This document shows, piece by piece, positions 16,302 to 22,798 of a stretch of 46,688 nt of DNA. Position numbers and translations under genes: made by a program. This DNA is from Candidatus Wolfebacteria bacterium RIFOXYB1_FULL_54_12. Its GTDB lineage: Bacteria; Patescibacteriota; Minisyncoccia; UBA6257; UBA9933. The stretch covers positions 10,600 through 57,287 of the forward strand of contig MGIT01000003.1 of the NCBI GenBank assembly GCA_001793895.1. Direction: 5' to 3'. Positions within the stretch are counted from its first letter, which is position 1. Every line of letters starts with the position of its first letter. The notes beneath the pieces were generated by a model. The model worked only from the letters and a program-made list of their open reading frames with translations. It made no database searches and was not told the DNA's origin.

Positions 16302-16407
16302 TTGATAGTTTTCCCATTCTATAAAACTTTTATGGAACTTGCAACAGCAACCCAAACAATATAATCTATGTAGAAGCCCGCTGCAAGGGCATTTATATCG
16401 TCTATTT

Positions 16408-16479
16408 GCCTTCGTAGTTCAATGGATAGAACAAATCCGTCCTAAGGATAAAATGGGGGTTCGATTCCCTCCGAGGGCA
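16408..16479 (+). tRNA. tRNA-Arg(CCT)
   Basis: 72 nt. Acceptor GCCTTCG/CGAGGGC, D-stem GTTC/GAAC, anticodon loop GTCCTAA (CCT, codon AGG), T-stem GGGGG/CCCTC, discriminator A. The outer anticodon-stem pair (27-43) is A-A. Confidence 0.88.
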
Positions 16480-16485
16480 CAGAGC

Positions 16486-16514
16486 ATAAAATCCCGACAC
16501 GATCGGGATTTTAT
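16486..16514. terminator. Hairpin shared by tRNA-Arg(CCT) and hicA ends
   Basis: ATAAAATCCCGA-CACGA-TCGGGATTTTAT overlaps the hicA stop codon (16511-16513). Serves convergent transcripts. Confidence 0.75.
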
Positions 16515-16741
16515 AGTTGCCCCAGTATTGTCGCGAACTCATCAATGGTCATATTCAGTATTCGTAGATTATTCCTGATAATAAACAGTGGAAGCGGGTT
16601 GCAGCGAGGAATGACAATTGGCCGCTTCAGGTCATCGCGCCAATAGATCCGATGATCGCCCTTCTCGCGGTCAAATGTACAACCGACAAACAAAAGGAAC
16701 TTCTCGAATTTCTTCCACTCGATAGAACCTTTTTTAGACAT
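16511..16741 (-). CDS. hicA: HicA-like mRNA interferase toxin
   Basis: HicA toxins are small double-stranded-RNA-binding-fold ribonucleases that cleave mRNA unless held by HicB. The 76-aa protein has the N-terminal helix (WKKFEKFLLFVGCTFDR), the conserved GDHRIYW with the catalytic His, a beta strand RPIVIPRC and a C-terminal helix NNLRILNMTIDEF. Its start overlaps the upstream hicB end by 8 nt, so the two are translationally coupled. Order here is antitoxin then toxin. Confidence 0.85.
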   Translation of the reverse strand: MSKKGSIEWKKFEKFLLFVGCTFDREKGDHRIYWRDDLKRPIVIPRCNPLPLFIIRNNLRILNMTIDEFATILGQL

Positions 16742-17021
16742 AAGAAAGTTCTATTGTTTGTGATTGATGTGATACGACCACGGGCGGTGTCCATTTTGTT
16801 TTCACCTTCTGCCATCCGAGTTCTCCAAGAACCTCATCAACGGTCCCCCTCTTAATAATTTCTGCAAAAAAGATCTCTACAGCTTCTTGAAAGCGCTTTT
16901 GCGCCTCCGCATGGGTTTTTCCGGCAGTTGAAAGATCAAGCGCGGGCGTGTATGCGACAAACAGCTTCCCTTCACGAAGAATGGACACGGGTAATTGCAT
17001 TTGTAGATTGACCTTTTTCAT
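16734..17021 (-). CDS. hicB: HicB-like antitoxin
   Basis: 95 aa. The partial RNase H-like fold of HicB is visible: beta strand LQMQLPVSILREGKLFVAY, the TPALDLSTAGKTHAEA turn and the amphipathic helix AQKRFQEAVEIFFAEIIKRG. The C-terminus is short, with no clear DNA-binding domain, so autorepression may need another mode. It precedes hicA with an 8-nt overlap. A TTGACT-16-TACAAT promoter lies 8 nt upstream of the ATG, giving a nearly leaderless message. Confidence 0.85.
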   Translation of the reverse strand: MKKVNLQMQLPVSILREGKLFVAYTPALDLSTAGKTHAEAQKRFQEAVEIFFAEIIKRGTVDEVLGELGWQKVKTKWTPPVVVSHQSQTIELSYV

Positions 17022-17029
17022 ATGATTTT

Positions 17030-17057
17030 ATTGTATATCAGATAGTCAAGAAGTCAA
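17030..17057 (-). promoter_or_regulatory. hicBA promoter
   Basis: -35 TTGACT (17052-17057), 16-bp spacer, -10 TACAAT (17030-17035), then 8 nt to the hicB ATG. Confidence 0.65.
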
Positions 17058-17184
17058 ACAATCGCCACCCTCGCCCCCTCTCGACAAGAGATGGGGGGAG
17101 GTAGTCTCGCGCATGCTATCGACATGTAGCTTGAAATACACCACCTATTTTGCTATCGTCTATAGGTATCTTTGATGCGACACC

Positions 17185-17256
17185 GTCCTCGTCGTTCAAC
17201 GGATAGGACGCAAGGTTCCGAACTTTGTAATGGAGGTTCGATTCCTCCCGAGGGCA
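17185..17256 (+). tRNA. tRNA-Arg(CCG)
   Basis: 72 nt. Acceptor GTCCTCG/CGAGGGC (U2-G71 wobble), anticodon stem CAAGG/CTTTG with loop TTCCGAA (CCG), T-stem GGAGG/CCTCC, discriminator A. No CCA. Confidence 0.92.
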
Positions 17257-17348
17257 CACTCTGGTGAGACTGGCTGAAAGGCCTGTTTCATAAATTACTC
17301 GTGAATGCATATCATTCCAGTCCATTCGAAAGCATGCCAAAAAAAATT

Positions 17349-17373
17349 AAGCCCCTCGCACAGCGAGGGGCTT
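17349..17373 (-). terminator. Terminator of the 17429 gene
   Basis: AAGCCCCTCGC-ACA-GCGAGGGGCTT, followed on minus by AATTTTTTTTGGC. Confidence 0.8.
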
Positions 17374-17428
17374 TAAGGATTCCAAGGGTTCAAGTGCCCA
17401 ACAAGGCACAAAATCCCCAGATTCCAAT

Positions 17429-18013
17429 TTACTTGCGCACAACCGCGAACCGCCACCGCCGATCCCAACCGTCGCCGAAGTAGCGCAGACTCAGGTCGCG
17501 GCGCCTGTCATAGCAGTAGAGTACCAGCACGTCCAGGCTGCCGTTTGGGGACTGCCAAGGTTCGTGCAAGAACACGACCGGGGCTTTGCGCTGTTCCTCA
17601 GGGTGCTGTTCGCCAAAGAACAGAGCATCTTCGTACCGGGGACGCTCCAGCCCCTGCCTCTTCGCTTCCGCAAGTACTTCCTCGGAACTGGGGTTGTGGT
17701 CGAATTCGAGATAGACGATCTCACGGTGTCCTTCTGGCATGGGCCGCATAGGGAAATTCTCTCCGTTGACCAGGTCATTTGCCCAGCCGTAGCTGCCGGC
17801 AGCAATGACCTCGTCGGTCGTGCGGGTGCCTCCGGTCATGATACGGCATGCATTCTTGACCTGCCGGAGACACTGCATGAACGCATCGACGAAGATGCCA
17901 ACCGCCGACATTCCACCTTTGGTGCCGACCAGCTCAATATCCGCCTCGGTCACACCTTTTTTTGCCAGCTCAACAACTACCTGTTCGGCGATTGTTCCCT
18001 TGAGATCCATCAT
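17429..18013 (-). CDS. Soluble protein of unknown function, 194 aa
   Basis: Not recognised. No signal or membrane segment. Visible features: a Gly-rich turn GTKGGMSAVG near residue 32, MTGGTRTTDEV near 58, and a Trp/Arg-rich C-terminus (GDGWDRRWRFAVVRK). The start is decided by AAGGAGA upstream of ATGATG. A good promoter (TTGACA-17-TATAGT, 18084-18112) sits about 70 nt upstream, giving a proper leader, unlike many genes here, and an intrinsic terminator follows. Higher GC than nearby intergenic DNA, so transfer is possible but not shown. Confidence 0.65.
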   Translation of the reverse strand: MMDLKGTIAEQVVVELAKKGVTEADIELVGTKGGMSAVGIFVDAFMQCLRQVKNACRIMTGGTRTTDEVIAAGSYGWANDLVNGENFPMRPMPEGHREIVYLEFDHNPSSEEVLAEAKRQGLERPRYEDALFFGEQHPEEQRKAPVVFLHEPWQSPNGSLDVLVLYCYDRRRDLSLRYFGDGWDRRWRFAVVRK

Positions 18014-18083
18014 GACTTCCGTCTCCTTTTCGTAGCTAACTTCTGCAATACTCTATGGGATTTTTAAAGCAAATTCTGTATTT

Positions 18084-18112
18084 ACTATATACCTTTATAT
18101 TGGATGTGTCAA
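18084..18112 (-). promoter_or_regulatory. Promoter of the 17429 gene
   Basis: -35 TTGACA (18107-18112), 17-bp spacer, -10 TATAGT (18084-18089). Confidence 0.7.
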
Positions 18113-18285
18113 GTTTTTAAAAGCATCTTGCTTTTAAGTTGGCACACCCACATATGCCATTCCCCGTGTTTATGCGGGTTTTGAGCCTGACCGAGAGTGG
18201 TAAAATCAAATCTTGAAAGAGGCCTTAAAAACCCTTATACTGCTTGCACGCTCCAATTCCGAGACCGTGAGGGGGCATCTGAACT

Positions 18286-18363
18286 CCGTTATCGGTTTTT
18301 GGTTATCGGTCATAAGTTGTAAAAGTATTTTGTTATCAGTTATTGGTTATAGGTTATAGGTCA
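18286..18363. repeat. Double 7-bp-unit array with GTATTTTGT boundary
   Basis: First part GTTATCG, G(5T)-containing spacer, GTTATCG; then GTATTTTGTTATCAG, TTATTGG, TTATAGG, TTATAGG. Directly upstream of tRNA-Ser(CGA). Confidence 0.75.
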
Positions 18364-18367
18364 ACAG

Positions 18368-18456
18368 GGAGGCGTGCCAGAGCGGTTGAATGGGACGCAC
18401 TCGAAATGCGTTATGCTGGTCAAACAGCATCGGAGGTTCGAATCCTCTCGCCTCCT
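18368..18456 (+). tRNA. tRNA-Ser(CGA)
   Basis: 89 nt with long variable arm (ATGCTG/CAGCAT). Acceptor GGAGGCG/CGCCTCC, anticodon stem ACGCA/TGCGT, loop CTCGAAA. The discriminator reads T, not the G usual for serine. Confidence 0.9.
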
Positions 18457-18463
18457 CCTTAGT

Positions 18464-18481
18464 ACTATTTAAAAACACTGG
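18464..18481. repeat. Left arm of the palindrome split by the IS
   Basis: ACTATTTAAAAACACTGG; exact inverted match at 19926-19943. Before insertion the arms would have enclosed only GTTATT, a terminator-like hairpin over the toxin stop codon. Confidence 0.8.
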
Positions 18482-18532
18482 GTTATGAACTGACCCCCAT
18501 TTCGTAGACACGAAATAGAAAACGCCGAGCGG

Positions 18533-19399
18533 TCAGGAAGAGAGCAAATGATCCCTGTACTCCACAGGGGTCATTTTGTTTCTGTCCCACTGCTTCCGCT
18601 CCATATTGTATTGCATGATATGCGAATTGACACATTCCTGCAATTCTTGAAAGTGCATCCGCAGGGTCTCCGGCAGGTCGTCCTTGAAATGTCCGAAGAA
18701 GGATTCCATGGACGCATTGTCGATGCAGTTGCCCCTGCGGGACATGGATACCTGCAGGCCGCATTGACGCACGCGCTCCTGATACCGCTGTGCGGTATAT
18801 GTACATCCCTGGTCGGAATGCATGATTCCGCCCAAACGGTCTTCAAGCGAGATAGCGCAAGTGAACCGATCGAGCGTTGCAAGGACAAGGTCTGTATCAG
18901 GATGCATCGAAAGCGCGTGGGCGACGATCTCTCCGCTGCACAGGTCTTTGACCGTGGACAGATATGCCCAGCCCCTGCCGTCGGCAACCCGGATGTAGGT
19001 GATATCTGTGCCAAAGACCCGATGAGGCCAAAGAATCGTGTGGTCGAATGCGCGCTTGAGAATATTTGGGGCGATCGAATGTTCTCCGCCATCCCTATGT
19101 ATCTTCTTGTATGGATCCGCGCGCCTGATCTTTGCCTGCAGTCCGTGTTGCTTCATCACCCGGGCGATCTTTTTGTGGTTGTGAGTGCCTTTGAACCGCA
19201 TGGATACTTGCCGATACCCCTCTTTGCCGAGCTTCTTCCCGCACGATGTTTGGATCGTATCCGCAAGGATATGATCTTCTTCGTCCTTCTTTTTCCGTTT
19301 GGGCGCGTTCTTGCGCCATGCGTAGTAGCCACTCGGAAACACATGCGCGACCCGGCACAGCAGTCCGATCGGGTGCTTCGACCGAAGCATATCAATCAC
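18533..19399 (-). CDS. IS3-family transposase OrfB (DDE integrase domain)
   Basis: Catalytic part of the IS3 transposase. HTH_21-like N-terminus (residues 40-100), then the retroviral-type integrase core with D132 (FGTDITYI), D196 (MHSDQG) and E232 (NASMESFF), giving the D-D(35)E spacing. Ends with the usual KMTPVEYR. As an independent frame it begins at GTG 19399, overlapping the orfA stop by GTGA. The frame is open further upstream and reads RERYTVIDMLR, which resembles the true N-terminal region of OrfB, so it is more likely made as an OrfAB fusion by -1 frameshifting. Confidence 0.92.
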   Translation of the reverse strand: MIDMLRSKHPIGLLCRVAHVFPSGYYAWRKNAPKRKKKDEEDHILADTIQTSCGKKLGKEGYRQVSMRFKGTHNHKKIARVMKQHGLQAKIRRADPYKKIHRDGGEHSIAPNILKRAFDHTILWPHRVFGTDITYIRVADGRGWAYLSTVKDLCSGEIVAHALSMHPDTDLVLATLDRFTCAISLEDRLGGIMHSDQGCTYTAQRYQERVRQCGLQVSMSRRGNCIDNASMESFFGHFKDDLPETLRMHFQELQECVNSHIMQYNMERKQWDRNKMTPVEYRDHLLSS

Positions 19400-19836
19400 T
19401 GTGTATCGTTCCCGGGGCGGTATTTGAACGATGTTCTTGGTATGCCCCGGAGTTGCGCTAAAAAATCATTTTCAGCCTCAAGATATGCAATGCGCTCATC
19501 TTTGGTCATTTTGCTTTTGTCGACACGCTCAATGCGCTTCCTGCCTGTCTTGCCATGCCTGCCTCGGCCATCGGAGAGCAGGGCATCAATGCCCTGCTTG
19601 CGCTCAATGGCGAGCCATTCTTTGAGGCAGTTGCTCGGAGTCTTCCGCCCAATTAGTGAAAGCGGAAGCCCCATCGCCGAAAAGATCTCTTGTGGCGACA
19701 CGCCCTCCTTGTATTCCCGTATCGCCCTTTGTTTGAACGCGGGCGCAAATGAAATCGACTTTGCGCTGCAGGAAGCGACATTGTGGTTGTGGCGGAGGGT
19801 CTCCTGCTCCTCCTGGGTAAGTATGCGTTTACTCAT
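19396..19836 (-). CDS. IS3-family OrfA (helix-turn-helix DNA-binding protein)
   Basis: 146 aa. HTH region about residues 27-75 (FKQRAIREYKEGVSPQEIF) binds the IS ends; a basic linker (GRGRHGKTGRKRI) and a leucine-zipper-like helix (KDERIAYLEAENDFLAQL) follow, typical of IS3 OrfA. Near the 3' end a T-TTT-TTA heptamer (19459-19465) is correctly phased for a -1 shift into orfB. The start codon lies 48 nt inside the right inverted repeat. Confidence 0.88.
   Translation of the reverse strand: MSKRILTQEEQETLRHNHNVASCSAKSISFAPAFKQRAIREYKEGVSPQEIFSAMGLPLSLIGRKTPSNCLKEWLAIERKQGIDALLSDGRGRHGKTGRKRIERVDKSKMTKDERIAYLEAENDFLAQLRGIPRTSFKYRPGNDTQ
19459..19465 (-). promoter_or_regulatory. Candidate -1 frameshift site for OrfAB
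   Basis: TTTTTTA on the minus strand, in zero-frame phase T TTT TTA within codons GAT-TTT-TTA. The -1 frame from here to orfB contains no stop. Confidence 0.65.
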
Positions 19837-19920
19837 TGTGTGGTTGGATTAGTGAATAGTATAACAAAAAAATGGACACGAGGGTTTTTATTTCGTGTCC
19901 ACTTTATAGGGGTCAGTTCA

Positions 19921-20304
19921 TTATTCCAGTGTTTTTAAATAGTCTTTCAATCCACGAATATATTCATTGTAGCGATCTTTCTTTCGGTGCCCCTCGTCTC
20001 TAAACCCTAATTCATTGCGCTCCGCAATGAAATCAAGATTTATTGCTCCTTCGACAAGATCTATAAAATAAACAATTCTATACCCACCGCTTTTCCCTTT
20101 ATTGCTGTCGGGGTTCGGGATCCCCGCAGCCCACGCTTCATAGCGATTATTAGGAGATCTATAAACCAACTTTTGACGCGAAGTTTCAAACTTATTTGTC
20201 ACCGTAGGCGCCCATGCACAAATTGCCTCGCGCACCGCACAGGAAACTCCTACCTTTTCACATAAACGGACAAATTGTTCGCGCTCAATATAAACCCATG
20301 CCAT
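19921..20304 (-). CDS. RelE/HigB-like toxin of a Panacea-associated module
   Basis: 127 aa from MAWVYIEREQ; the longer frame to 20445 overlaps the antitoxin and is rejected. The C-terminal half has the RelE/ParE-superfamily pattern GYRIVYFIDL...INLDFIAERNE with flanking basic residues and a final helix KDRYNEYIRGLKDYLKTLE. The N-terminal half is longer than in standard RelE, so the family call is moderate. It begins 10 nt after the Panacea gene, the usual antitoxin-toxin order. Its TAA stop coincides with the target duplication of the IS; the last codons form the right arm of a split hairpin. Coding sequence itself is intact. Confidence 0.65.
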   Translation of the reverse strand: MAWVYIEREQFVRLCEKVGVSCAVREAICAWAPTVTNKFETSRQKLVYRSPNNRYEAWAAGIPNPDSNKGKSGGYRIVYFIDLVEGAINLDFIAERNELGFRDEGHRKKDRYNEYIRGLKDYLKTLE

Positions 20305-20314
20305 ACTCAAAAAA

Positions 20315-20818
20315 TTACTCCTTAAAAAAATCAATGTCACGCGCATAGGCGTAATCGACGACTTCATAAGGCTTTGAATAGAACCATGGGGCCTCAAGAT
20401 GTGTTTGAGCAACAATCTTTTCCGTTGGCCAATTGCCAAATTCATCGCAAATATTCTTTAAAAGATCTTTTTGGTCATTCAAAAATACTGACTCATCGAG
20501 TTTGTTTATATTGGTTAACACAAAATTTATACATTCTCCGTCCCTATATGAGTCAATTGAAGCGTCAATCACTCCTTCATTTTTTAACTCCGCAAGAACT
20601 TCGTCAATATGAGCCGGAACCGGCCCGTACCCCTGATGAATATATACATCGCCCGTTACTGATTTTTTATTATCCCGATAATAGATGAAGTCAAGATAGT
20701 ATAGGAGCTTATTCAATTTTGTTGCATGCAAATACTGATTATTACAGTATTTAATGAAATACAAAACAGCATTCTTATAAATGCGCTCGTCTATCTGCGG
20801 ATGGGCCATTTCAACCAT
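20315..20818 (-). CDS. Panacea (DUF4065/SocA-like) antitoxin
   Basis: 167 aa. DUF4065 hallmark regions are visible: the N-terminal helix with ATKLNKLLYYLDFIYYRD (about 32-49), then GYGPVPAHIDEVLAEL (about 63-78) with the family's typical GP-P turn, and a C-terminal helical part. Panacea proteins are known as promiscuous antitoxins paired with many unrelated toxins. Translation may start at Met1 or Met4; a TTGTTG-17-TATAAT promoter ends 6 nt before Met1, pointing to a leaderless message and to Met1. Confidence 0.8.
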   Translation of the reverse strand: MVEMAHPQIDERIYKNAVLYFIKYCNNQYLHATKLNKLLYYLDFIYYRDNKKSVTGDVYIHQGYGPVPAHIDEVLAELKNEGVIDASIDSYRDGECINFVLTNINKLDESVFLNDQKDLLKNICDEFGNWPTEKIVAQTHLEAPWFYSKPYEVVDYAYARDIDFFKE

Positions 20819-20824
20819 ATTATT

Positions 20825-20853
20825 ATTATACTACACGAGCCAACAAACAACAA
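20825..20853 (-). promoter_or_regulatory. Leaderless promoter of the Panacea-toxin module
   Basis: -35 TTGTTG (20848-20853), 17-bp spacer, -10 TATAAT (20825-20830), then AATAAT and the ATG. Confidence 0.65.
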
Positions 20854-20901
20854 GACAAACGCCAACTCTATATACGTTATATTACCTTAATTTCTTTGTT
20901 G

Positions 20902-20973
20902 TGCCCCCAAGGAGAATCGGACTCCTCTTTACAGGATGAGAACCTGTTGTCCTAACCACTAGACGATGGGGGC
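20902..20973 (-). tRNA. tRNA-Glu(CTC)
   Basis: 72 nt; differs from tRNA-Glu(TTC) at 8705 at few positions. Anticodon loop TTCTCAT (CTC), acceptor GCCCCCA/TGGGGGC, discriminator A. Confidence 0.95.
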
Positions 20974-21066
20974 AATTAACTAATGACTAATAACTCTTAA
21001 CTTATGACAAACTGAGTAATACAAAATACCAATGACTAACGACTTATAACTTATAACAAAATACTG
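20974..21066. repeat. Two direct copies of a 7-bp-unit array
   Basis: TAATGAC-TAATAAC-TCTTAAC-TTATGAC... ending TACAAAATAC at 21019-21028, then CAATGAC-TAACGAC-TTATAAC-TTATAAC ending AAAATAC at 21063. Lies 3' of the four-helix-bundle gene. Confidence 0.75.
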
Positions 21067-21073
21067 CACCCTG

Positions 21074-21436
21074 TCAATCGGCCGCTATTTTCTTTTTAAA
21101 CCCACCTAACTGTTTTGATATACTTACCAGCTTACCCAATAAATCGTTAAATTGATCTTCTAAAATCAAGCTATTATCTTTCGCTAAATCAAGTGCGGCA
21201 ACAGTTTCGTTGACCGATCCGAGCGATATATTAAAGTATCTATTCAGCTCGTGATCTGAATATTTTCCACTTCCTTCGGCAATATTCAATACTATCGAGA
21301 TCGAGGATCGGCTTATTTGATCCCCCAAGCTATATTTGAACTTTTGCGGAAAATGTTCGATTATGCCATGTATTTCTTTAACGACCAATTTAGCATCCCT
21401 ATAAACGCTCCATTCTAAAAATCTAAACTCGTTCAT
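21074..21436 (-). CDS. Four-helix-bundle protein (23S rRNA intervening-sequence family)
   Basis: 120 aa. Matches the S23/IVP pattern: FLEWSVYRDAKLVVKEI, a central SLGDQISRSSISIVLNIAEGSG motif and a paired C-terminal helical region with FNISLGSVNETVAALDLA. Members occur inside 23S rRNA insertions in some bacteria and as free genes in many CPR genomes, with an unclear role, perhaps RNA binding. Here it is free-standing and bounded on both sides by heptamer arrays (20974-21066 and 21437-21473) in opposite orientation. Confidence 0.85.
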   Translation of the reverse strand: MNEFRFLEWSVYRDAKLVVKEIHGIIEHFPQKFKYSLGDQISRSSISIVLNIAEGSGKYSDHELNRYFNISLGSVNETVAALDLAKDNSLILEDQFNDLLGKLVSISKQLGGFKKKIAAD

Positions 21437-21473
21437 TTGTTATCTGTTAAAAGTTATTGGTTATTAGTTATTT
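21437..21473. repeat. 7-bp-unit array
   Basis: GTTATCT, GTTAAAA, GTTATTG, GTTATTA, GTTATTT on plus, between the four-helix-bundle start and the murF stop. Confidence 0.75.
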
Positions 21474-22782
21474 ATGCCATATTGCGGATCTCTTCGACCA
21501 CCTGATCAAGTCCCATCGCCCGCGATGCCTTTACCAACACCAAGTCTCCTTTCCGTATCGTATCCTGAACCTGTAACAGCACCTCGCCTACCGTATCGAC
21601 CGCATGCACATTCGTTTTTGCCATGCCGTTTTTTATCGCCGATTCGGCAATAAACTTTCCGCGCGGGCCCACCGTGAACAGCTCGTCTACCACGCCCACC
21701 ACCATCTTCCCGATGCTTTCGTGTGCTTCGACGCTCAACCGTCCCAATTCGAGCATATCGCCCAATACCGCGATTCTTCGCGTTGCCGCAAGTTCGTTCA
21801 TGGTCGTCAATGCCTCGCGCACGGAAAGCGGCGCGGCATTATAACTGTCGTCAATGATCCATGAGTCTTTTATCCCCTCCACCAAATTCATTCTTCTTTT
21901 TGCGGGAATATAATACCGCTCCACGAGCTCGGCTATTTCCACCAAGTTCAATCCGAACGCAACCCCTACGGCAAACGCGACGGCGATGCTATATGCCTGC
22001 GCACGGCCAAAGACACCCTTAAGCGTAACCGGTACAAAACTGCCTTCGTGTTCTATTTTAAATGCAATCCCTTCGGGGCGACCGGCCTCCGATATATTTT
22101 CAAAATTCGATATGCGTATATCGGCTGTTTCGGCAAATCCAAATGTCTTGATTCTTGCACGCGTCTTTTCCCGCATCGCGAGCACAAGGTCATCGTCATG
22201 ATTCAATATGGCCCATCCTCCTACAGGGAGCGATTCGACAAGCCGTGCCTTTTCCCGGGCGACCGCCTCAACATCGGAATACTGTTCCATGTGCGATGGG
22301 ATCTCGCCGATTGCCGTTACTACGCCGATCTTTGGTCGAGCAAGCGAAAGAAGATATTTTATATCCCCCGGCCTATCTGCGCCAAATTCAAGCACCAAGA
22401 CCTGCGGGTACTTCTTTCTGCGTGGCACCATGGCGACCGCGATCATGGTCAACAATGCACGCGCCCAAAAAAATGCCTTTTGCAACCGCCTCGTACCGGC
22501 GGGCGTGTCGAGACTAATCAGCTTCAGGTCCTCATCGCTCCATTCGCCAATGATATTCAACGGGGTGCCTATTTCATTATTAAAATTTCCCTTAGACCGA
22601 CGCACGCGCCAACGCTCTTTTTCGCTTAAGCCCGATATTCCCTTTTTTGAAAGCACCGCAAAAATGGCGTCTTTTGCCGATGTTTTTCCAACGCTCCCCG
22701 TGATCGCAATAACCTCAGGGCGGTACACTCGCATGATCATGCGGGCACCTATCTTTATTATGTTTTTCAATATGCTTACCAT
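21472..22782 (-). CDS. murF: UDP-MurNAc-tripeptide--D-Ala-D-Ala ligase (MurF-type Mur ligase)
   Basis: Adds the D-Ala-D-Ala dipeptide to the peptidoglycan precursor. Mur ligase ATP-binding loop ITGSVGKTSAKD (27-38), the central FGADRPGDI region, the substrate-site DDSYNAAPLSV (about 310-320), and the C-terminal LVKASRAMGLDQVVEEI typical of MurF. At 436 aa it lacks most of the N-terminal UDP-binding domain and instead starts with a membrane-like helix. Reads 16 nt after ftsI in the division cluster. Because murE is absent here, a MurE/MurT-type role cannot be fully excluded, though the C-terminal motif favours MurF. Confidence 0.88.
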   Translation of the reverse strand: MVSILKNIIKIGARMIMRVYRPEVIAITGSVGKTSAKDAIFAVLSKKGISGLSEKERWRVRRSKGNFNNEIGTPLNIIGEWSDEDLKLISLDTPAGTRRLQKAFFWARALLTMIAVAMVPRRKKYPQVLVLEFGADRPGDIKYLLSLARPKIGVVTAIGEIPSHMEQYSDVEAVAREKARLVESLPVGGWAILNHDDDLVLAMREKTRARIKTFGFAETADIRISNFENISEAGRPEGIAFKIEHEGSFVPVTLKGVFGRAQAYSIAVAFAVGVAFGLNLVEIAELVERYYIPAKRRMNLVEGIKDSWIIDDSYNAAPLSVREALTTMNELAATRRIAVLGDMLELGRLSVEAHESIGKMVVGVVDELFTVGPRGKFIAESAIKNGMAKTNVHAVDTVGEVLLQVQDTIRKGDLVLVKASRAMGLDQVVEEIRNMA

Positions 22783-22798
22783 GGTTTCGACGCGTCGT

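Larger units (their letters stand above)
18014..18367. other. Non-coding stretch before tRNA-Ser(CGA)
   Basis: Holds the promoter and leader of the 17429 gene, a small hairpin AAAAGCA-TCT-TGCTTTT (about 18119-18135) and the heptamer array 18286-18363. No gene seen. Confidence 0.7.
18486..19920 (-). mobile_element. Complete IS3-family insertion sequence, 1435 bp
   Basis: Ends with TG...CA. Terminal inverted repeats of about 37 bp (18486-18522, 19884-19920) share TGAACTGACCCC and GACACGAAATA with about six mismatches. A 3-bp direct repeat TTA flanks it (18483-18485, 19921-19923). Two overlapping frames encode OrfA and OrfB with an intact DDE triad. All parts needed for transposition are visible, so it is probably recent and possibly active. 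The right TTA copy doubles as the stop codon of the neighbouring toxin gene. Confidence 0.93.

Noticed and set aside
18548-19852. 434-codon frame on plus across the IS
   Set aside because: Antisense to OrfA/OrfB with intact DDE residues; composition is that of a shadow.
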